Assembly (NCBI GenBank): GCA_023419535.1 | Contig: JAEZXX010000059.1 | Location: forward strand, 1-64,000 | Length of the DNA: 64,000 nt | Direction of reading: 5' to 3' | Origin: Pseudomonadota bacterium | Lineage (GTDB): Bacteria; Pseudomonadota; Alphaproteobacteria; Rhizobiales; Rhizobiaceae | Shown: piece after piece, positions 8,846 through 18,087 of the stretch | How the letters are laid out: every line of letters starts with the position of its first letter | Position numbering within the stretch: position 1 is the stretch's first letter | Notes under the pieces: model-generated | What the model was told of the DNA's origin: nothing | Database searches by the model: none | The model's input: only the letters and a program-made list of their open reading frames with translations | Made by a program: the position numbers and the translations under genes

Positions 8846-9857
8846 GCCGCGCCGCCCGGGGTCCAGAGGCACGGCGGCTGTCCTGCCGCGTGGCCTCGCC
8901 ATGGAGGTGCTGCGCCGCCTCGCCCTGCGGGCCAACGCGCGGCGACAGACGCCGATCGTGCCGCCGGGCAACGTCGCGGGCCGGGCGCTGATGACGGTGA
9001 TCGCGATCATGACCTTCCTGGCGGGGCTGACGCTCGGTGCCGTCCTGCTGGTGTCCGAGGCGGCCTCCGACTGGGAGAGCGAGATCTCGCGCGAGGTCAC
9101 GGTTCAGGTGAACCCGGCGGACGGGTTCGACATGGGGGCGGCGCTCGCGGAACTGGAGACCCGCCTTGCGGGCCGGCCCGGCATCCTGTCGGTCGAGCGG
9201 CTCGACGACGTCGCCACGACGCGCCTCCTGGAGCCCTGGCTCGGTTCGGGCGTCGATCTCGCCGAGCTTCCCGTTCCCCGCCTCGTCATCCTGCGCATCG
9301 ATGAGGCCGCGCCGCCGGACTTCGCAGCGCTGCGCGCCGAGATCGAGGGCGCGGTGCCGCAGGCGAGCCTCGACGACCACCGCGCCTGGGTCTCGCGCCT
9401 CGTCTCCATGGCCCGCGCGACCGTGGTGGCAGGCCTCGCGATCCTGACGCTCGTCCTGGCCGCGACGGTCCTCACCGTCGTCTTCGCCACCCGCGGCGCG
9501 ATGTCGGGCAACCGCCAGATCATCGAGGTCCTGCACTTCGTGGGTGCCCGCTCAAGCTTCATCGCGGGCGAGTTCCAGCGTCATTTCCTGCGCCTCGGCC
9601 TCCTCGGGGCGCTCTCGGGCGGCGCCGGCGCGATCCTCGTCTTCTCGCTGGTGGGCTGGTGGACGGCCGCGGCGCGCGCCACCCCCGAGGCGGACCAGAT
9701 CTCCGCGCTCTTCGGCTCCTTCGCCATCGGCTGGAGCGGCTATCTCGGCGTCGCAGGCCTCGTCGTGGTCGTCGGCCTCGTCACCGCCCTGACCTCGCGC
9801 CTCACCGTCACGCGTCAGCTGGCGGCCATCGACATGCTCTCGCCGGTGGAGCGATGA
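8838..9857 (+). CDS. ftsX: cell division permease-like protein FtsX
   Basis: Membrane partner of FtsE, 339 residues. A cytoplasmic N-terminus is followed by a membrane segment near residues 52-75, a periplasmic domain (about 76-190) that in the family recruits or activates wall hydrolases, and three further membrane segments (about 195-220, 250-275, 300-325), the FtsX/MacB topology. It overlaps ftsE at the 5' end and its stop overlaps the next start as ATGA at 9854-9857. The periplasmic loop begins VTVQVNPADGFDM, similar to other alphaproteobacterial FtsX proteins. Confidence 0.93.
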   Translation: MTEPRRPGSRGTAAVLPRGLAMEVLRRLALRANARRQTPIVPPGNVAGRALMTVIAIMTFLAGLTLGAVLLVSEAASDWESEISREVTVQVNPADGFDMGAALAELETRLAGRPGILSVERLDDVATTRLLEPWLGSGVDLAELPVPRLVILRIDEAAPPDFAALRAEIEGAVPQASLDDHRAWVSRLVSMARATVVAGLAILTLVLAATVLTVVFATRGAMSGNRQIIEVLHFVGARSSFIAGEFQRHFLRLGLLGALSGGAGAILVFSLVGWWTAAARATPEADQISALFGSFAIGWSGYLGVAGLVVVVGLVTALTSRLTVTRQLAAIDMLSPVER

Positions 9858-10630
9858 ACGAATCCCCGAACCTCCCGTTTCCAGACGGCAAGCCGCTCGA
9901 CCGAACCGTCGGGCGCGGCGGCGCGGCGCGTTCGGACGACAGAATGGCGGAACGTGGAGAGACGAGGAGACGCGGAGGACGGGTGCGCCGGACGGCGGGC
10001 CGCGTCGCGCTCGCGCTCGCCTTCTGCGCGCTGGCGGCCGGCGCGTATCTCGCCGGCGGTTTCCTGCGCTTTGCCGGCGAGGTGGCCGCGCTGACGGTTC
10101 CGTCCTCGCTCGACGGGGTGGACGGCATCGTCGTCCTGACCGGCGGCGCGGAGCGGATCGACCGGGCGCTCGACCTCCTGGAGCGCGGCGAGGGCGAACG
10201 CCTCCTCATCAGCGGCGTGAACCCGGGCACGGGCATCGCCAGCCTCAGCCGCGTCACCGGCGCCGACGCCTCGCTGTTCGAGTGCTGCGTCGATCTCGAC
10301 TACGCCGCGCTCGACACGATCGGCAACGCGGAGATGACGGCGCGATGGGCGCGCGAGCACGACATCGGGCGCATCGCCCTCGTCACCAGCGACTATCACA
10401 TTCCCCGTTCCCTGATCGAACTCGGCGGCGTGCCGGACGCGCCCGAGATCGTGCCCTATCCCGTCTCGCTGGAGAAGCTCTGGCGGGCCGATGGCGCGCC
10501 GAGCCGCCTCGGCCTGCGGCTTCTGCTGTCGGAGTACGCCAAGGTGCTGGCGGCGCGTGCGCGCCTCGCCTTCGACCTCGACTACGACCGCGCGGGCCTG
10601 CGCCGCACGGCGCATGTGCGGCACGAGTGA
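9854..10630 (+). CDS. YdcF/DUF218 family membrane-anchored protein
   Basis: 258-residue DUF218 (YdcF-like) protein. After a polar Arg-rich N-terminus there is one membrane segment (about residues 50-72), then the domain with GIVVLTGGAERIDRAL near 92, LLISGVNPGT and the conserved TSDYHIPRS near 178. Members of this family include ElyC/SanA-type envelope proteins; the biochemical role is not settled. ATG 9854 overlaps the ftsX stop. The gene forms a run with ftsE, ftsX and the plsC-type gene 70 nt downstream, an order common in Hyphomicrobiales and consistent with an envelope role. Confidence 0.85.
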   Translation: MNESPNLPFPDGKPLDRTVGRGGAARSDDRMAERGETRRRGGRVRRTAGRVALALAFCALAAGAYLAGGFLRFAGEVAALTVPSSLDGVDGIVVLTGGAERIDRALDLLERGEGERLLISGVNPGTGIASLSRVTGADASLFECCVDLDYAALDTIGNAEMTARWAREHDIGRIALVTSDYHIPRSLIELGGVPDAPEIVPYPVSLEKLWRADGAPSRLGLRLLLSEYAKVLAARARLAFDLDYDRAGLRRTAHVRHE

Positions 10631-10699
10631 TCGTGCGGCCGGTTCCCAACGCGGCGGGCAGGGGGTAGAACGGCCCGCCGGGGAACCCTGTCGGACCGC

Positions 10700-11539
10700 A
10701 TGATTCACCTACGATCGCTCGCCTTCCACATCGCCTTCTACGGCAATCTGATCGGCCAGATGCTCTTCTATCTGCCCGTCTTCTTCTTCCTGAAGGAGGA
10801 GCGCTGCTGGCGGATCGTGAAAAACTGGGCCCGCTCCAGTCTGTGGATCCTCCATCGCGTCGCCGGCACGCGGACCGTCATCTCGGGGCTCGGGCAAATT
10901 CCCGAGAAGGGCGCCATCGTCGCGGCCAAGCACCAGTCCTTCTGGGAGACCTTCGCCCTCATTCCGCATCTGACCAAGCCCGCCTTCATCCTGAAGAAGG
11001 AGCTGATGGCGATCCCGGTCTTCGGCTGGTACGCCAAGCGCATGCGGATGATCCCGGTCGACCGCGCCAAGCGCGGCGCGGTCCTCGCCTCGCTCCTCGG
11101 CTCGGTGCGCGAGGCGGTGGAGGAGGGGCGTCATATCGTGATCTTCCCCGAAGGCACCCGCGTGGCCCCGGGCGCGGCGCCGAACTACCGTCCGGGCGTC
11201 CACTACCTGTATTCCGAGCTCGACCTGACGATCGCGCCGGTCGCCGTGAATTCGGGCCTCTTCTGGCCGCGCCAGGCCTTCCGGCGCGAGCCCGGCACGA
11301 TCCGGGCCGAGTTCCTGCCCGTCATCGGGCCCGGACTGGAACGCGAGCCCTTCCTGGAGCGCCTGCGCTGCGAGATCGAGGCGGGCACGACGGCGCTGAT
11401 GCGCCGCGCCTACGAGGAGCGCCCCGATCTGCCGATGAGCGCGCTCGTCGCCGCGCGCCTCGCCGAGCCGCCCGTGGACCCGCGAAGCTGCGCCGAGCCG
11501 GGCGCGCCCGCGCCCGTCGTCGCGCCCCTCGCCTCATAG
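10700..11539 (+). CDS. plsC: 1-acyl-sn-glycerol-3-phosphate acyltransferase (PlsC family)
   Basis: Inner-membrane acyltransferase of 279 residues that probably makes phosphatidic acid from lysophosphatidic acid. An N-terminal hydrophobic segment (about residues 8-30) precedes the acyltransferase domain: the catalytic motif reads AKHQSFWET (HX4E rather than the commoner HX4D) near residue 77, and FPEGTR near 150 forms the glycerolphosphate-binding block. The tail is Pro/Ala-rich. The stop codon overlaps the convergent chaC stop region by 6 nt. A specialised lysophospholipid acyltransferase is an alternative; substrate cannot be told from sequence alone. Confidence 0.88.
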   Translation: MIHLRSLAFHIAFYGNLIGQMLFYLPVFFFLKEERCWRIVKNWARSSLWILHRVAGTRTVISGLGQIPEKGAIVAAKHQSFWETFALIPHLTKPAFILKKELMAIPVFGWYAKRMRMIPVDRAKRGAVLASLLGSVREAVEEGRHIVIFPEGTRVAPGAAPNYRPGVHYLYSELDLTIAPVAVNSGLFWPRQAFRREPGTIRAEFLPVIGPGLEREPFLERLRCEIEAGTTALMRRAYEERPDLPMSALVAARLAEPPVDPRSCAEPGAPAPVVAPLAS

Positions 11540-12046
11540 GCGGGCGACGACGTCCTCCAGCCAGCGGTCCTTCAGGCCGAGCCCGCGGATCTCGTGAAGC
11601 GTGGACGTGACATATTCGTCGTTCGGGCCGGACTGGCCGTGCGAACGCTTCACGATGGTCGCGGCCTCGCCGGCCTCCAGCCGCCCGGCATACTGCGCGT
11701 GGCCCCGGTCGACGACGTAGGTCACCGCGCGCACCATCCGCCCGTCGTCGAGGCGCACGGGAAGCGTCAGTTCGCGGTAGACATGGGTGACGAGCTCGCG
11801 GGCGCGCAGATAGGCGAGCGTCTCCTCCGCCTTGTGGCCCGCGACGCGGAAAGCCATGCCGATGCAGGAGCCGCCCCGGTCGAGCCCGAGGACGAGGCCC
11901 GGTCGCTCCGGCGTGCCGCGATGGACGTGGGAGCGCACGCAGAGCGAGCGGTGATAGCCGCCGAGCCGCGCCTTGTGACGCTCCTCGAAGGCAAAGCCCG
12001 GCCGCCAGATCAGCGAGCCGTAGCCGAAGACCCAGAGATCGTCCAT
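11534..12046 (-). CDS. chaC: ChaC-type gamma-glutamylcyclotransferase
   Basis: 170-residue ChaC family protein, predicted to cleave glutathione to 5-oxoproline and cysteinylglycine in the cytoplasm. It starts with the substrate-binding loop VFGYGSLIWRPGF near residue 5, has the RGTPERPGLVLGL segment near 50 and the catalytic glutamate probably in PNDEYV near 150. Start at 12046 is chosen because AAGG lies about six bases upstream; two ATGs further upstream would precede the conserved N-terminus. It converges on plsC and is divergent from the DUF2125 gene. Confidence 0.9.
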   Translation of the reverse strand: MDDLWVFGYGSLIWRPGFAFEERHKARLGGYHRSLCVRSHVHRGTPERPGLVLGLDRGGSCIGMAFRVAGHKAEETLAYLRARELVTHVYRELTLPVRLDDGRMVRAVTYVVDRGHAQYAGRLEAGEAATIVKRSHGQSGPNDEYVTSTLHEIRGLGLKDRWLEDVVARL

Positions 12047-12122
12047 CGAATGCCTTGAAATTCCCATCTGGCGCTGCTCAACAGCGCTTCCTTCGGATCG
12101 AGGCACAGAAAGGGCAGGCGGC

Positions 12123-13136
12123 ATGGCCGGGTCAAGCGCAAAGAGGCGGTCCGCCGCGCCCCGGGTCTTCGCCGGCGTCGTCCTCGTCGCGCTGGTTCTC
12201 TTCGCGGCGCTCACCGCCGGCTGGTTCTACCTCGCCCGCGAGCTCGACACCCGGGTCCAGGATGCGATCGAGGCGGCGGCGGGCGAGGGCGTGACCATCG
12301 CCTGCGCCGAACAGGACGTCTTCGGCTACCCGTTCCGTCTCGGCCTCGCCTGCGACAGCGTCGCCATTGAAGCGCCGGAATCGGGCATCCGCGCCACTGG
12401 CGGGCAGCTGCGCACGGCGGCGCAGATCTACGATCCGCGCCGCATCGTGATGGAGCTCGGCGCTCCCGTCGCGGTCGACGCGCCGGACCTGCCGCCGCTG
12501 GAGCTCGGCTGGGACCTCGCGCAAGGGTCGGCGCGCTTCTCCGGCGACGGGCTGGAGCAGATGTCGATCGCGATCGACGCGCCCTGGATCACGCTGCGCG
12601 ACGAAGGCACGCAGATCGCCGAGGCGAACCGCTTCGAGGTCCATTCGCGCCGCAACGGCGCCGACCTTGACCTCGCCCTCACCGACCGGGGCCTGACGGT
12701 GGCCCCGCCGGGCCTCGGCGCGCTGCCGACCTTCGACGTCTCGGCCGACATGAGCGTCGCGGGCGCCGCCGGCTGGCTCGCGGACGGCCTTCCGGGCGGG
12801 CGCATCGAGACGGCGCTCCGCGGCAGCCAGGGCACGCTGCGCCAGCTGCGCCTGGCACCGGCGCAGGGCGGGGCGATGGAGATCTCCGGGCCCTTCGCCT
12901 TTTCGCCGACCGGAGAGGTGACAGGAAATTTCCGCATCGCGCTGGAGGATCCCGAGGCGGTCGCCTCGCTCGTCGGGCAGCTCGTTCCGGGCGGCGGCGC
13001 GATCGCCAACACGCTGGTCGGCGGTCTGGGCCTCGTCGGGCGCCAGGAGGAGGGCCGTACGATCGTCGACGTCGAGGTGCGCGACGGGCGCGCCCAGCTC
13101 GGCTTCATCCCGCTCGGGCGCATTCCGCCCATCTGA
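12123..13136 (+). CDS. DUF2125 domain-containing protein
   Basis: 337-residue protein of the DUF2125 family, found mainly in alphaproteobacteria, function unknown. One N-terminal membrane segment (about residues 15-37) anchors a large, probably periplasmic domain rich in beta strands with recurring AP/GL motifs; the family signature region CAEQDVFGYPFRLGLAC lies near residues 60-77 and contains two cysteines that could form a disulphide. It sits between divergent chaC and convergent tyrC, a conserved neighbourhood in Hyphomicrobiales. No enzymatic motif is visible. Confidence 0.82.
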   Translation: MAGSSAKRRSAAPRVFAGVVLVALVLFAALTAGWFYLARELDTRVQDAIEAAAGEGVTIACAEQDVFGYPFRLGLACDSVAIEAPESGIRATGGQLRTAAQIYDPRRIVMELGAPVAVDAPDLPPLELGWDLAQGSARFSGDGLEQMSIAIDAPWITLRDEGTQIAEANRFEVHSRRNGADLDLALTDRGLTVAPPGLGALPTFDVSADMSVAGAAGWLADGLPGGRIETALRGSQGTLRQLRLAPAQGGAMEISGPFAFSPTGEVTGNFRIALEDPEAVASLVGQLVPGGGAIANTLVGGLGLVGRQEEGRTIVDVEVRDGRAQLGFIPLGRIPPI

Positions 13137-13150
13137 CCGCGGTCCGCAGG

Positions 13151-14155
13151 TCAGGCCTGCGAGGGCGGGTCCTGCGGTTCGCCCGGGTCGGGAACGACGG
13201 CGGGCCGGTCCGGCTTCAGCTCGTTCCACGGGTCCTTGCGGTCCGGCTGGCGGCCGAAATTGGCCTCCGCCGTGTCTTGACCGGCCTCGACGATCGACCG
13301 GCGGATCGACCGCGTGCGCGTGAAGAGGTCGTGCAGCGCCGCGCCGTCGCCCCAGCGGATGGCCCGCTGCAGCGAGGCGAGATCCTCGGAGAACCGGGCC
13401 AGCATCTCCAGCACCGCCTCGCGGTTGGTCAGGAAGATGTCGCGCCACATGGTCGGGTCGGAGGCCGCGATGCGGGTGAAGTCGCGGAAACCCGAGGCGG
13501 AGAACTTGATGACCTCGGACTGCGTGACGGTCTCCAGGTCCGCGGCCGTCCCGACGATGTTGTAGGCGATGAGATGCGGCACGTGGGAGACGATGGCGAG
13601 CACGAGATCGTGGTGCTCGGGCGTCATCGTCTCGACATTGGCGCCCATCGCGCGCCAGAGGCTCGCCAGGCGCTCGGTCGCGGCCTCGTCGGTGCCCGCG
13701 ACCGGCGTCAGGATGGTCCAGCGGTTGCGGAAGAGTTCGAGGAACCCCGCGTCCGGCCCCGACTGCTCTGTGCCGGCGATCGGGTGGCCGGGCACGAAAT
13801 GGACGTGCGCCGGCAGGTGCGGCGCCATGTCGGCGACGACCGAGCCTTTCACCGAGCCGACGTCGGTGACGATCGCGCCCGGCTTCAGGGCAGCGCCGAT
13901 CGCCTCCGCCACCGCGCCGGACGCCCCCACCGGAACCGAGAGGATGACGAGATCGGCGTCCTTCACGGCCTCGGCCGCGTCGGCATGGAAGCTCGTGCCG
14001 AGCTTCAGCTCCTCGGCCCGAGCCAGCGTCTGCGGCGAGCGGGTCGAGACCGCGACCTCGTCCGCGAGCCTGCCGTCGCGCAGATTGATGGCGATCGAGG
14101 AGCCGATGAGGCCGATGCCGATCAGTGCGACCTTGTCGAAGAGCGGCCCGCTCAT
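13151..14155 (-). CDS. tyrC: prephenate/arogenate dehydrogenase family protein
   Basis: NAD(P)-dependent oxidative decarboxylation of prephenate or arogenate in tyrosine synthesis. The 334-residue protein opens with the Rossmann motif IGIGLIGSSIA near residue 11, has GSVKG near 98 and the substrate-binding signature HPIAGTEQSGPD near 120. The C-terminal tail is Pro-rich. The ATG at 14155 overlaps the hisC stop as ATGA, so hisC, tyrC and probably the chorismate mutase gene form one operon on this strand. Whether prephenate or arogenate is preferred cannot be told; alphaproteobacterial homologues (TyrC) can use arogenate. Confidence 0.92.
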   Translation of the reverse strand: MSGPLFDKVALIGIGLIGSSIAINLRDGRLADEVAVSTRSPQTLARAEELKLGTSFHADAAEAVKDADLVILSVPVGASGAVAEAIGAALKPGAIVTDVGSVKGSVVADMAPHLPAHVHFVPGHPIAGTEQSGPDAGFLELFRNRWTILTPVAGTDEAATERLASLWRAMGANVETMTPEHHDLVLAIVSHVPHLIAYNIVGTAADLETVTQSEVIKFSASGFRDFTRIAASDPTMWRDIFLTNREAVLEMLARFSEDLASLQRAIRWGDGAALHDLFTRTRSIRRSIVEAGQDTAEANFGRQPDRKDPWNELKPDRPAVVPDPGEPQDPPSQA

Positions 14156-15255
14156 GCCGCCATGAACTCGGCCAGCGCCTCGAGGACCAGCCCATTGGCC
14201 CGCTCCGACCCGACCGTGAGCCGCAGAGCGTTCGGGAAGCCGTAGCCGGTCACGCGCCGCAGGATCAGCCCGCGCGCGGTCAGGAACGCGTCGGCGTCGG
14301 CGGCCGTGCGGCCCGCCTCGTCCGGGAAGTGGACGAGGACGAAGTTGCCGACCGAGGGCGTGACGCGAAGGCCGATCCCCTCGAGCCCTTCGGTCAGCCG
14401 GCGCAGCCATTCCAGATTGTGCCGGGCCGCGCGGTCGGCATGCGCCCGGTCGCGGATCGCGGCCGCACCCGCCGCGATGGCAGCGGCGTTCAAATTGAAC
14501 GGCCCGCGGATGCGGTTCAGCGCGTCGATCACGGCCTCCGGCCCGTACATCCAGCCGACGCGCAGCGCCGCCAGCCCGTGGATCTTCGAGAAGGTGCGCG
14601 TCATCACGACGTTCTCGTGCCCGGCCACCAGCGAGGCGCCCGCCTCGTAGTCGTTGCGCGAGACGTATTCGGCATAGGCCGCGTCGAGGACGAGCAGCAC
14701 GCGGCCGGGCAGGCCGGCGTGAAGGCGCTTCACCTCGTCGAAGGGCAGATAGGTGCCGGTCGGGTTGTTCGGGTTGGCGAGGAAGACGATGCGGGTCTTG
14801 TCCGACACGAGAGCGAGGATCGCGTCGACGTCGGCGCGCTCGTCCGTCTCCTTGGCGACCACCGGCGTCGCCCCGGCGGCGCGGATGTAGATGTCGTAGA
14901 CGAGGAATCCGTGTTCGGTGTGGATCGCTTCCGTGCCCGGCGAGAGGTAGGCCTGCGCCAGGAGCCCCAGGAGCTCGTCCGAGCCGTTGCCGGCAAGGAT
15001 GTTGCGGGCCGGCAGGCCGTGCACCTCGGCGATCGCCTCGCGAAGGGCCGCCGCCGTTCCGTCCGGGTACAGCTCAAGGTGCGAAGCCGCCTCCGCCATC
15101 GCCTCGCGCGCCTTCGGAGAGGGGCCGAGCGGCGTCTCGTTGGAGGACAGCTTGATCAGCTCGACGCCCTCGGGCGCGCGGCTCTTGCCCGGCACGTAGG
15201 GCTCGATGTCGAGGATTCCGGGCTTCGGGGTGGGGCGTCCGGTCTCGAGGGTCAT
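14152..15255 (-). CDS. hisC: histidinol-phosphate aminotransferase
   Basis: PLP-dependent aminotransferase of 367 residues acting in histidine synthesis; homologues paired with tyrC also transaminate aromatic precursors. LSSNETPLGPSP near residue 37, GNGSDELL near 88, FLANPNNPTGTYLP near 158, the PLP-lysine motif TFSKIHGLAALRVGW near 220 and the C-terminal FPNALRLTVG are all HisC signatures. Length is typical. It lies between the chorismate mutase gene (29 nt upstream) and tyrC (4-nt overlap), which suggests a dual role in histidine and phenylalanine/tyrosine synthesis; that role is inferred from context. Confidence 0.93.
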   Translation of the reverse strand: MTLETGRPTPKPGILDIEPYVPGKSRAPEGVELIKLSSNETPLGPSPKAREAMAEAASHLELYPDGTAAALREAIAEVHGLPARNILAGNGSDELLGLLAQAYLSPGTEAIHTEHGFLVYDIYIRAAGATPVVAKETDERADVDAILALVSDKTRIVFLANPNNPTGTYLPFDEVKRLHAGLPGRVLLVLDAAYAEYVSRNDYEAGASLVAGHENVVMTRTFSKIHGLAALRVGWMYGPEAVIDALNRIRGPFNLNAAAIAAGAAAIRDRAHADRAARHNLEWLRRLTEGLEGIGLRVTPSVGNFVLVHFPDEAGRTAADADAFLTARGLILRRVTGYGFPNALRLTVGSERANGLVLEALAEFMAA

Positions 15256-15284
15256 GGCGGGTCGATCCTTCGGGCGCGCGGGGG

Positions 15285-16067
15285 TCAGGTCTGGCGCGGC
15301 GCGATCAGCGGTGCCGCATAGCCCCCGACCGGGCGGATGTCGAGGCCCTCGCCGAGCGCCGAGACGAAGCCGTCGGCCCCGCCCGGAAGGGCCACGAGCC
15401 GGCTCGTCGGAGCTTCCCGCAGGATGGTCGCGCCTTCCGGCAGCGACAGATCGCCGTCGCCGGAGACGACGAAGCACGAGATCTCGAACGGAACGGGATC
15501 GGCGAGCGGCGGGGAGAGCACGAGCGCGGGCTCGCCGGCCTGCCGGCCCTGCGCCTCCACGAAGGGCAGGCGGGCGACGATCTGAGCGGACCGCAGGCCC
15601 TCCCACCAGGGTCCCGTCGGCTCCTTCAGAAGCACGAGGCCGAGCCGGTCGCCGCCCTCCTCGATGCGCGTCACGACTTCGTTCGCCGAAGCGAGCGCGT
15701 GGACGGGCACCGAGAAGCCGAAAGCGAAGCGCGCGGCGTCCATCGCCGCGACGGGGTCCGAGCCGAGCGAGACGGCGACGTCGAAGGGCGCCTGCAGCGC
15801 GGTGAAGGTGGAGATGATCTCGCGCCAGAGATGCTCCAGGGAGGTCAGCGGGAGCGGGCCGGAATGGCGGGAGGCGAGGCGTCGCATCATGTCGGCCTCG
15901 CGGCCCGGCCGGAAGGCGGCGCCGTTGCGGGCCGTGCCCTTCACCCGGATCAATTCGTCGATGACGCTCGCGCGCTGCATCAGCAGCCGGTGGACGCTCT
16001 CGTCGATCGCATCGATCTGCGCGCGCAGCTCCGACAGCCGCGCGGGGTCCTGGGGTCGCTGCTCCAC
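15285..16067 (-). CDS. chorismate mutase (AroQ type) with C-terminal extension
   Basis: 260-residue protein with an N-terminal AroQ-type chorismate mutase domain (about residues 8-90: LSELRAQIDAIDESVHRLL, RAS, IRVKG), which converts chorismate to prephenate. The remaining 170 residues resemble a degenerate periplasmic-binding or prephenate-dehydratase-like fold, but I see no intact catalytic motif of prephenate dehydratase. The start is GTG 16067 with a strong GGGAGG upstream; the in-frame ATG at 16178 would read through unconserved sequence. It is upstream of hisC and tyrC on the same strand and divergent from metX. Confidence 0.85.
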   Translation of the reverse strand: MEQRPQDPARLSELRAQIDAIDESVHRLLMQRASVIDELIRVKGTARNGAAFRPGREADMMRRLASRHSGPLPLTSLEHLWREIISTFTALQAPFDVAVSLGSDPVAAMDAARFAFGFSVPVHALASANEVVTRIEEGGDRLGLVLLKEPTGPWWEGLRSAQIVARLPFVEAQGRQAGEPALVLSPPLADPVPFEISCFVVSGDGDLSLPEGATILREAPTSRLVALPGGADGFVSALGEGLDIRPVGGYAAPLIAPRQT

Positions 16068-16192
16068 GTCTCGCCTCCCGTTCGTGCTTCCGCACGGCGG
16101 TCTAGCGAGGAGGCTGCCCGATTGCAAAGAGGCGTTGATCTGCAAGGGACCGGGCGTTAGCAACGACCTCCGCGTCAACAGTCTGGACCCTC

Positions 16193-17377
16193 ATGTCCCT
16201 CAACGCGCATACCCCGGAGGAGGAGACCGTCCTCGGCCTGAAGGAGGCGACGCGCCCCTCCTCCAAGGTCGCGCGCTTCGGCGCGGACGAGCCGCTGCGT
16301 CTCGATTCCGGCGGCACGCTCTCGCCCTTCGAGATCGCCTACGAGACCTACGGCGAACTGAACGCCGACAAGTCGAACGCGATCTACGTCTGCCACGCCT
16401 TGACCGGCGACCAATACGCGGCGAGCACCCATCCGGTGACGGGCAAGTCCGGCTGGTGGACCTCGATCATCGGGCCCGGCAAGCCGGTCGACACGAACCG
16501 CTTCTTCGTCGTCTGCGCCAATGTCGTCGGCTCCTGCATGGGCTCGACCGGGCCGGCCTCGATCGATCCGGCCACGAACCGCCCCTATGCGATCGACCTG
16601 CCGATCCTGACCATCCCCGACATGGTGCGGGCGCAAGCCATGCTGATCGACCGGCTCGGCATCGACACGCTGTTCGCCGTGATCGGCGGCTCGATGGGCG
16701 GCATGCAGGTGCTGCAATGGGCCGCCGCGCACGGACCCCGCGTCTTCGCCGCGCTTCCCGTCGCGACGGGGGCGCGGCATTCCTCGCAGAACATCGCCTT
16801 CCACGAGGTCGGCCGGCAGGCGGTGATGGCCGACCCGGACTGGCGTTCGGGACGCTACATCGAGGCGGGCGTGCGGCCCCACAAGGGGCTGGCGGTCGCG
16901 CGCATGGCCGCGCACGTCACCTACCTTTCGGAGGCCGCGCTGCACCGCAAGTTCGGCCGAAACCTGCAGGACCGCGAGCGCTTCGGCTTCGGCTTCGAGG
17001 CCGACTTCCAGATCGAGAGCTATCTGCGCCACCAGGGCACGAGCTTCGTCGACCGGTTCGACGCCAACGCCTATCTCTACCTGACGCGGGCGATGGACTA
17101 TTTCGACATCGCCGCGGAGCATGGCGGGCGGCTGGCGGACGCCTTCAAGGGCACGCGCACGCGCTTCTGCCTCGTCTCCTTCTCCTCCGACTGGCTGTTC
17201 CCGACGACGGAGAGCCGGGCGGTGGTTCATGCGCTGAACGCGGCGGCGGCCTCGGTCTCCTTCGTCGAGGTGAACACCGACAAGGGCCACGACGCCTTCC
17301 TCCTGCACGAGCCCGTGTTCTTCGCCGCGATCGAAGGCTTCATCGCCTCGGCGGCGCGGGCGCGGGGGCTCGCATGA
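16193..17377 (+). CDS. metX: homoserine O-acetyltransferase
   Basis: First committed step of methionine synthesis: acyl transfer to homoserine, by an alpha/beta hydrolase-fold enzyme. The 394-residue protein has LTGDQYAA near residue 68, the nucleophile elbow GGSMGGMQVLQW near 164 with the catalytic Ser, and the C-terminal KGHDAFLL with the catalytic His near 362. Length is normal. Its stop overlaps metW as ATGA. Some MetX proteins use succinyl-CoA; the sequence does not let me decide with certainty. No clear Shine-Dalgarno is seen at the ATG. Confidence 0.94.
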   Translation: MSLNAHTPEEETVLGLKEATRPSSKVARFGADEPLRLDSGGTLSPFEIAYETYGELNADKSNAIYVCHALTGDQYAASTHPVTGKSGWWTSIIGPGKPVDTNRFFVVCANVVGSCMGSTGPASIDPATNRPYAIDLPILTIPDMVRAQAMLIDRLGIDTLFAVIGGSMGGMQVLQWAAAHGPRVFAALPVATGARHSSQNIAFHEVGRQAVMADPDWRSGRYIEAGVRPHKGLAVARMAAHVTYLSEAALHRKFGRNLQDRERFGFGFEADFQIESYLRHQGTSFVDRFDANAYLYLTRAMDYFDIAAEHGGRLADAFKGTRTRFCLVSFSSDWLFPTTESRAVVHALNAAAASVSFVEVNTDKGHDAFLLHEPVFFAAIEGFIASAARARGLA

Positions 17378-18084
17378 GCGGGGCGGACACGAATTCCGGC
17401 ACTGCGCCGGAGCGCATGACGGTCGACGGCAAGACGATCTTCGAGCCGCCCGTCCCGACGACGGGAGCGGTCGCCGACGACGCATCGGGCCGCGTCGATC
17501 TCGAACTCGTCGCCTCGCTCGTCGAGCCCGGCAGCCGCGTCCTCGACGTCGGCTGCGGCGACGGCGCGCTGCTCGAACTCCTGGAGCGTCGCCGCGGGGT
17601 CGACGCGCGCGGCATCGAGATCAGCCAGGCGGGAGTCAACGAATGCGTGGCGCGCGGGCTGTCGGTGGTCCAGGGCGACGCCGACCGGGACCTCGTCCAT
17701 TATCCGGACGCGTCCTTCGACTACGTGATCCTGTCGCAGACGCTGCAGGCGACGCAGAACCCGGCGCTCGTCCTCTCCGAACTCCTTCGGATCGGCGGGC
17801 GGGCGATCGTCTCCTTCCCCAATTTCGGCCACTGGTCGGTGAGGCTGTCGCTGCTCCTGCGCGGCCGCATGCCGGTGACCAAGAACCTCGCCTATTCCTG
17901 GTACGACACGCCGAACATCCACTTCTGCACCATCGAGGACTTCGTGGAGCTCACGGAGACGCTCGGCGCCAAGGTGGAGAGCGCGGTCGCCCTCGACGCG
18001 CAGGGCCAGCGCGTCGGCATGCGCCTGCCTTGGGCCCTCTGGAACCTCTTCGGCATGCAGGCGGTGTTCGTGCTGAAGAGGTGA
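17374..18084 (+). CDS. metW: methionine biosynthesis protein MetW
   Basis: 236-residue methyltransferase-fold protein that partners MetX in proteobacteria and is needed for full acyltransferase activity. VLDVGCGDGALLELL near residue 52 is the SAM-type loop, followed by YVILSQTLQATQNP and the MetW signature FPNFGHWSVR near 149, then LAYSWYDTPNIHFCTI. ATG 17374 overlaps the metX stop. A 30-residue N-terminal extension before the usual MetW start is present; an internal ATG (residue 15) could also be used. brnT begins only 3 nt after the stop. Confidence 0.92.
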   Translation: MSGADTNSGTAPERMTVDGKTIFEPPVPTTGAVADDASGRVDLELVASLVEPGSRVLDVGCGDGALLELLERRRGVDARGIEISQAGVNECVARGLSVVQGDADRDLVHYPDASFDYVILSQTLQATQNPALVLSELLRIGGRAIVSFPNFGHWSVRLSLLLRGRMPVTKNLAYSWYDTPNIHFCTIEDFVELTETLGAKVESAVALDAQGQRVGMRLPWALWNLFGMQAVFVLKR

Positions 18085-18087
18085 GGC

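Noticed and set aside
16068..16192. SAM-II type riboswitch before metX
   Set aside because: The leader contains TTGCAAAG and GCGTTGATCTGCAAG, faintly like SAM-II, but the conserved order of stems and the GCTAAA segment near the ribosome site are not present.
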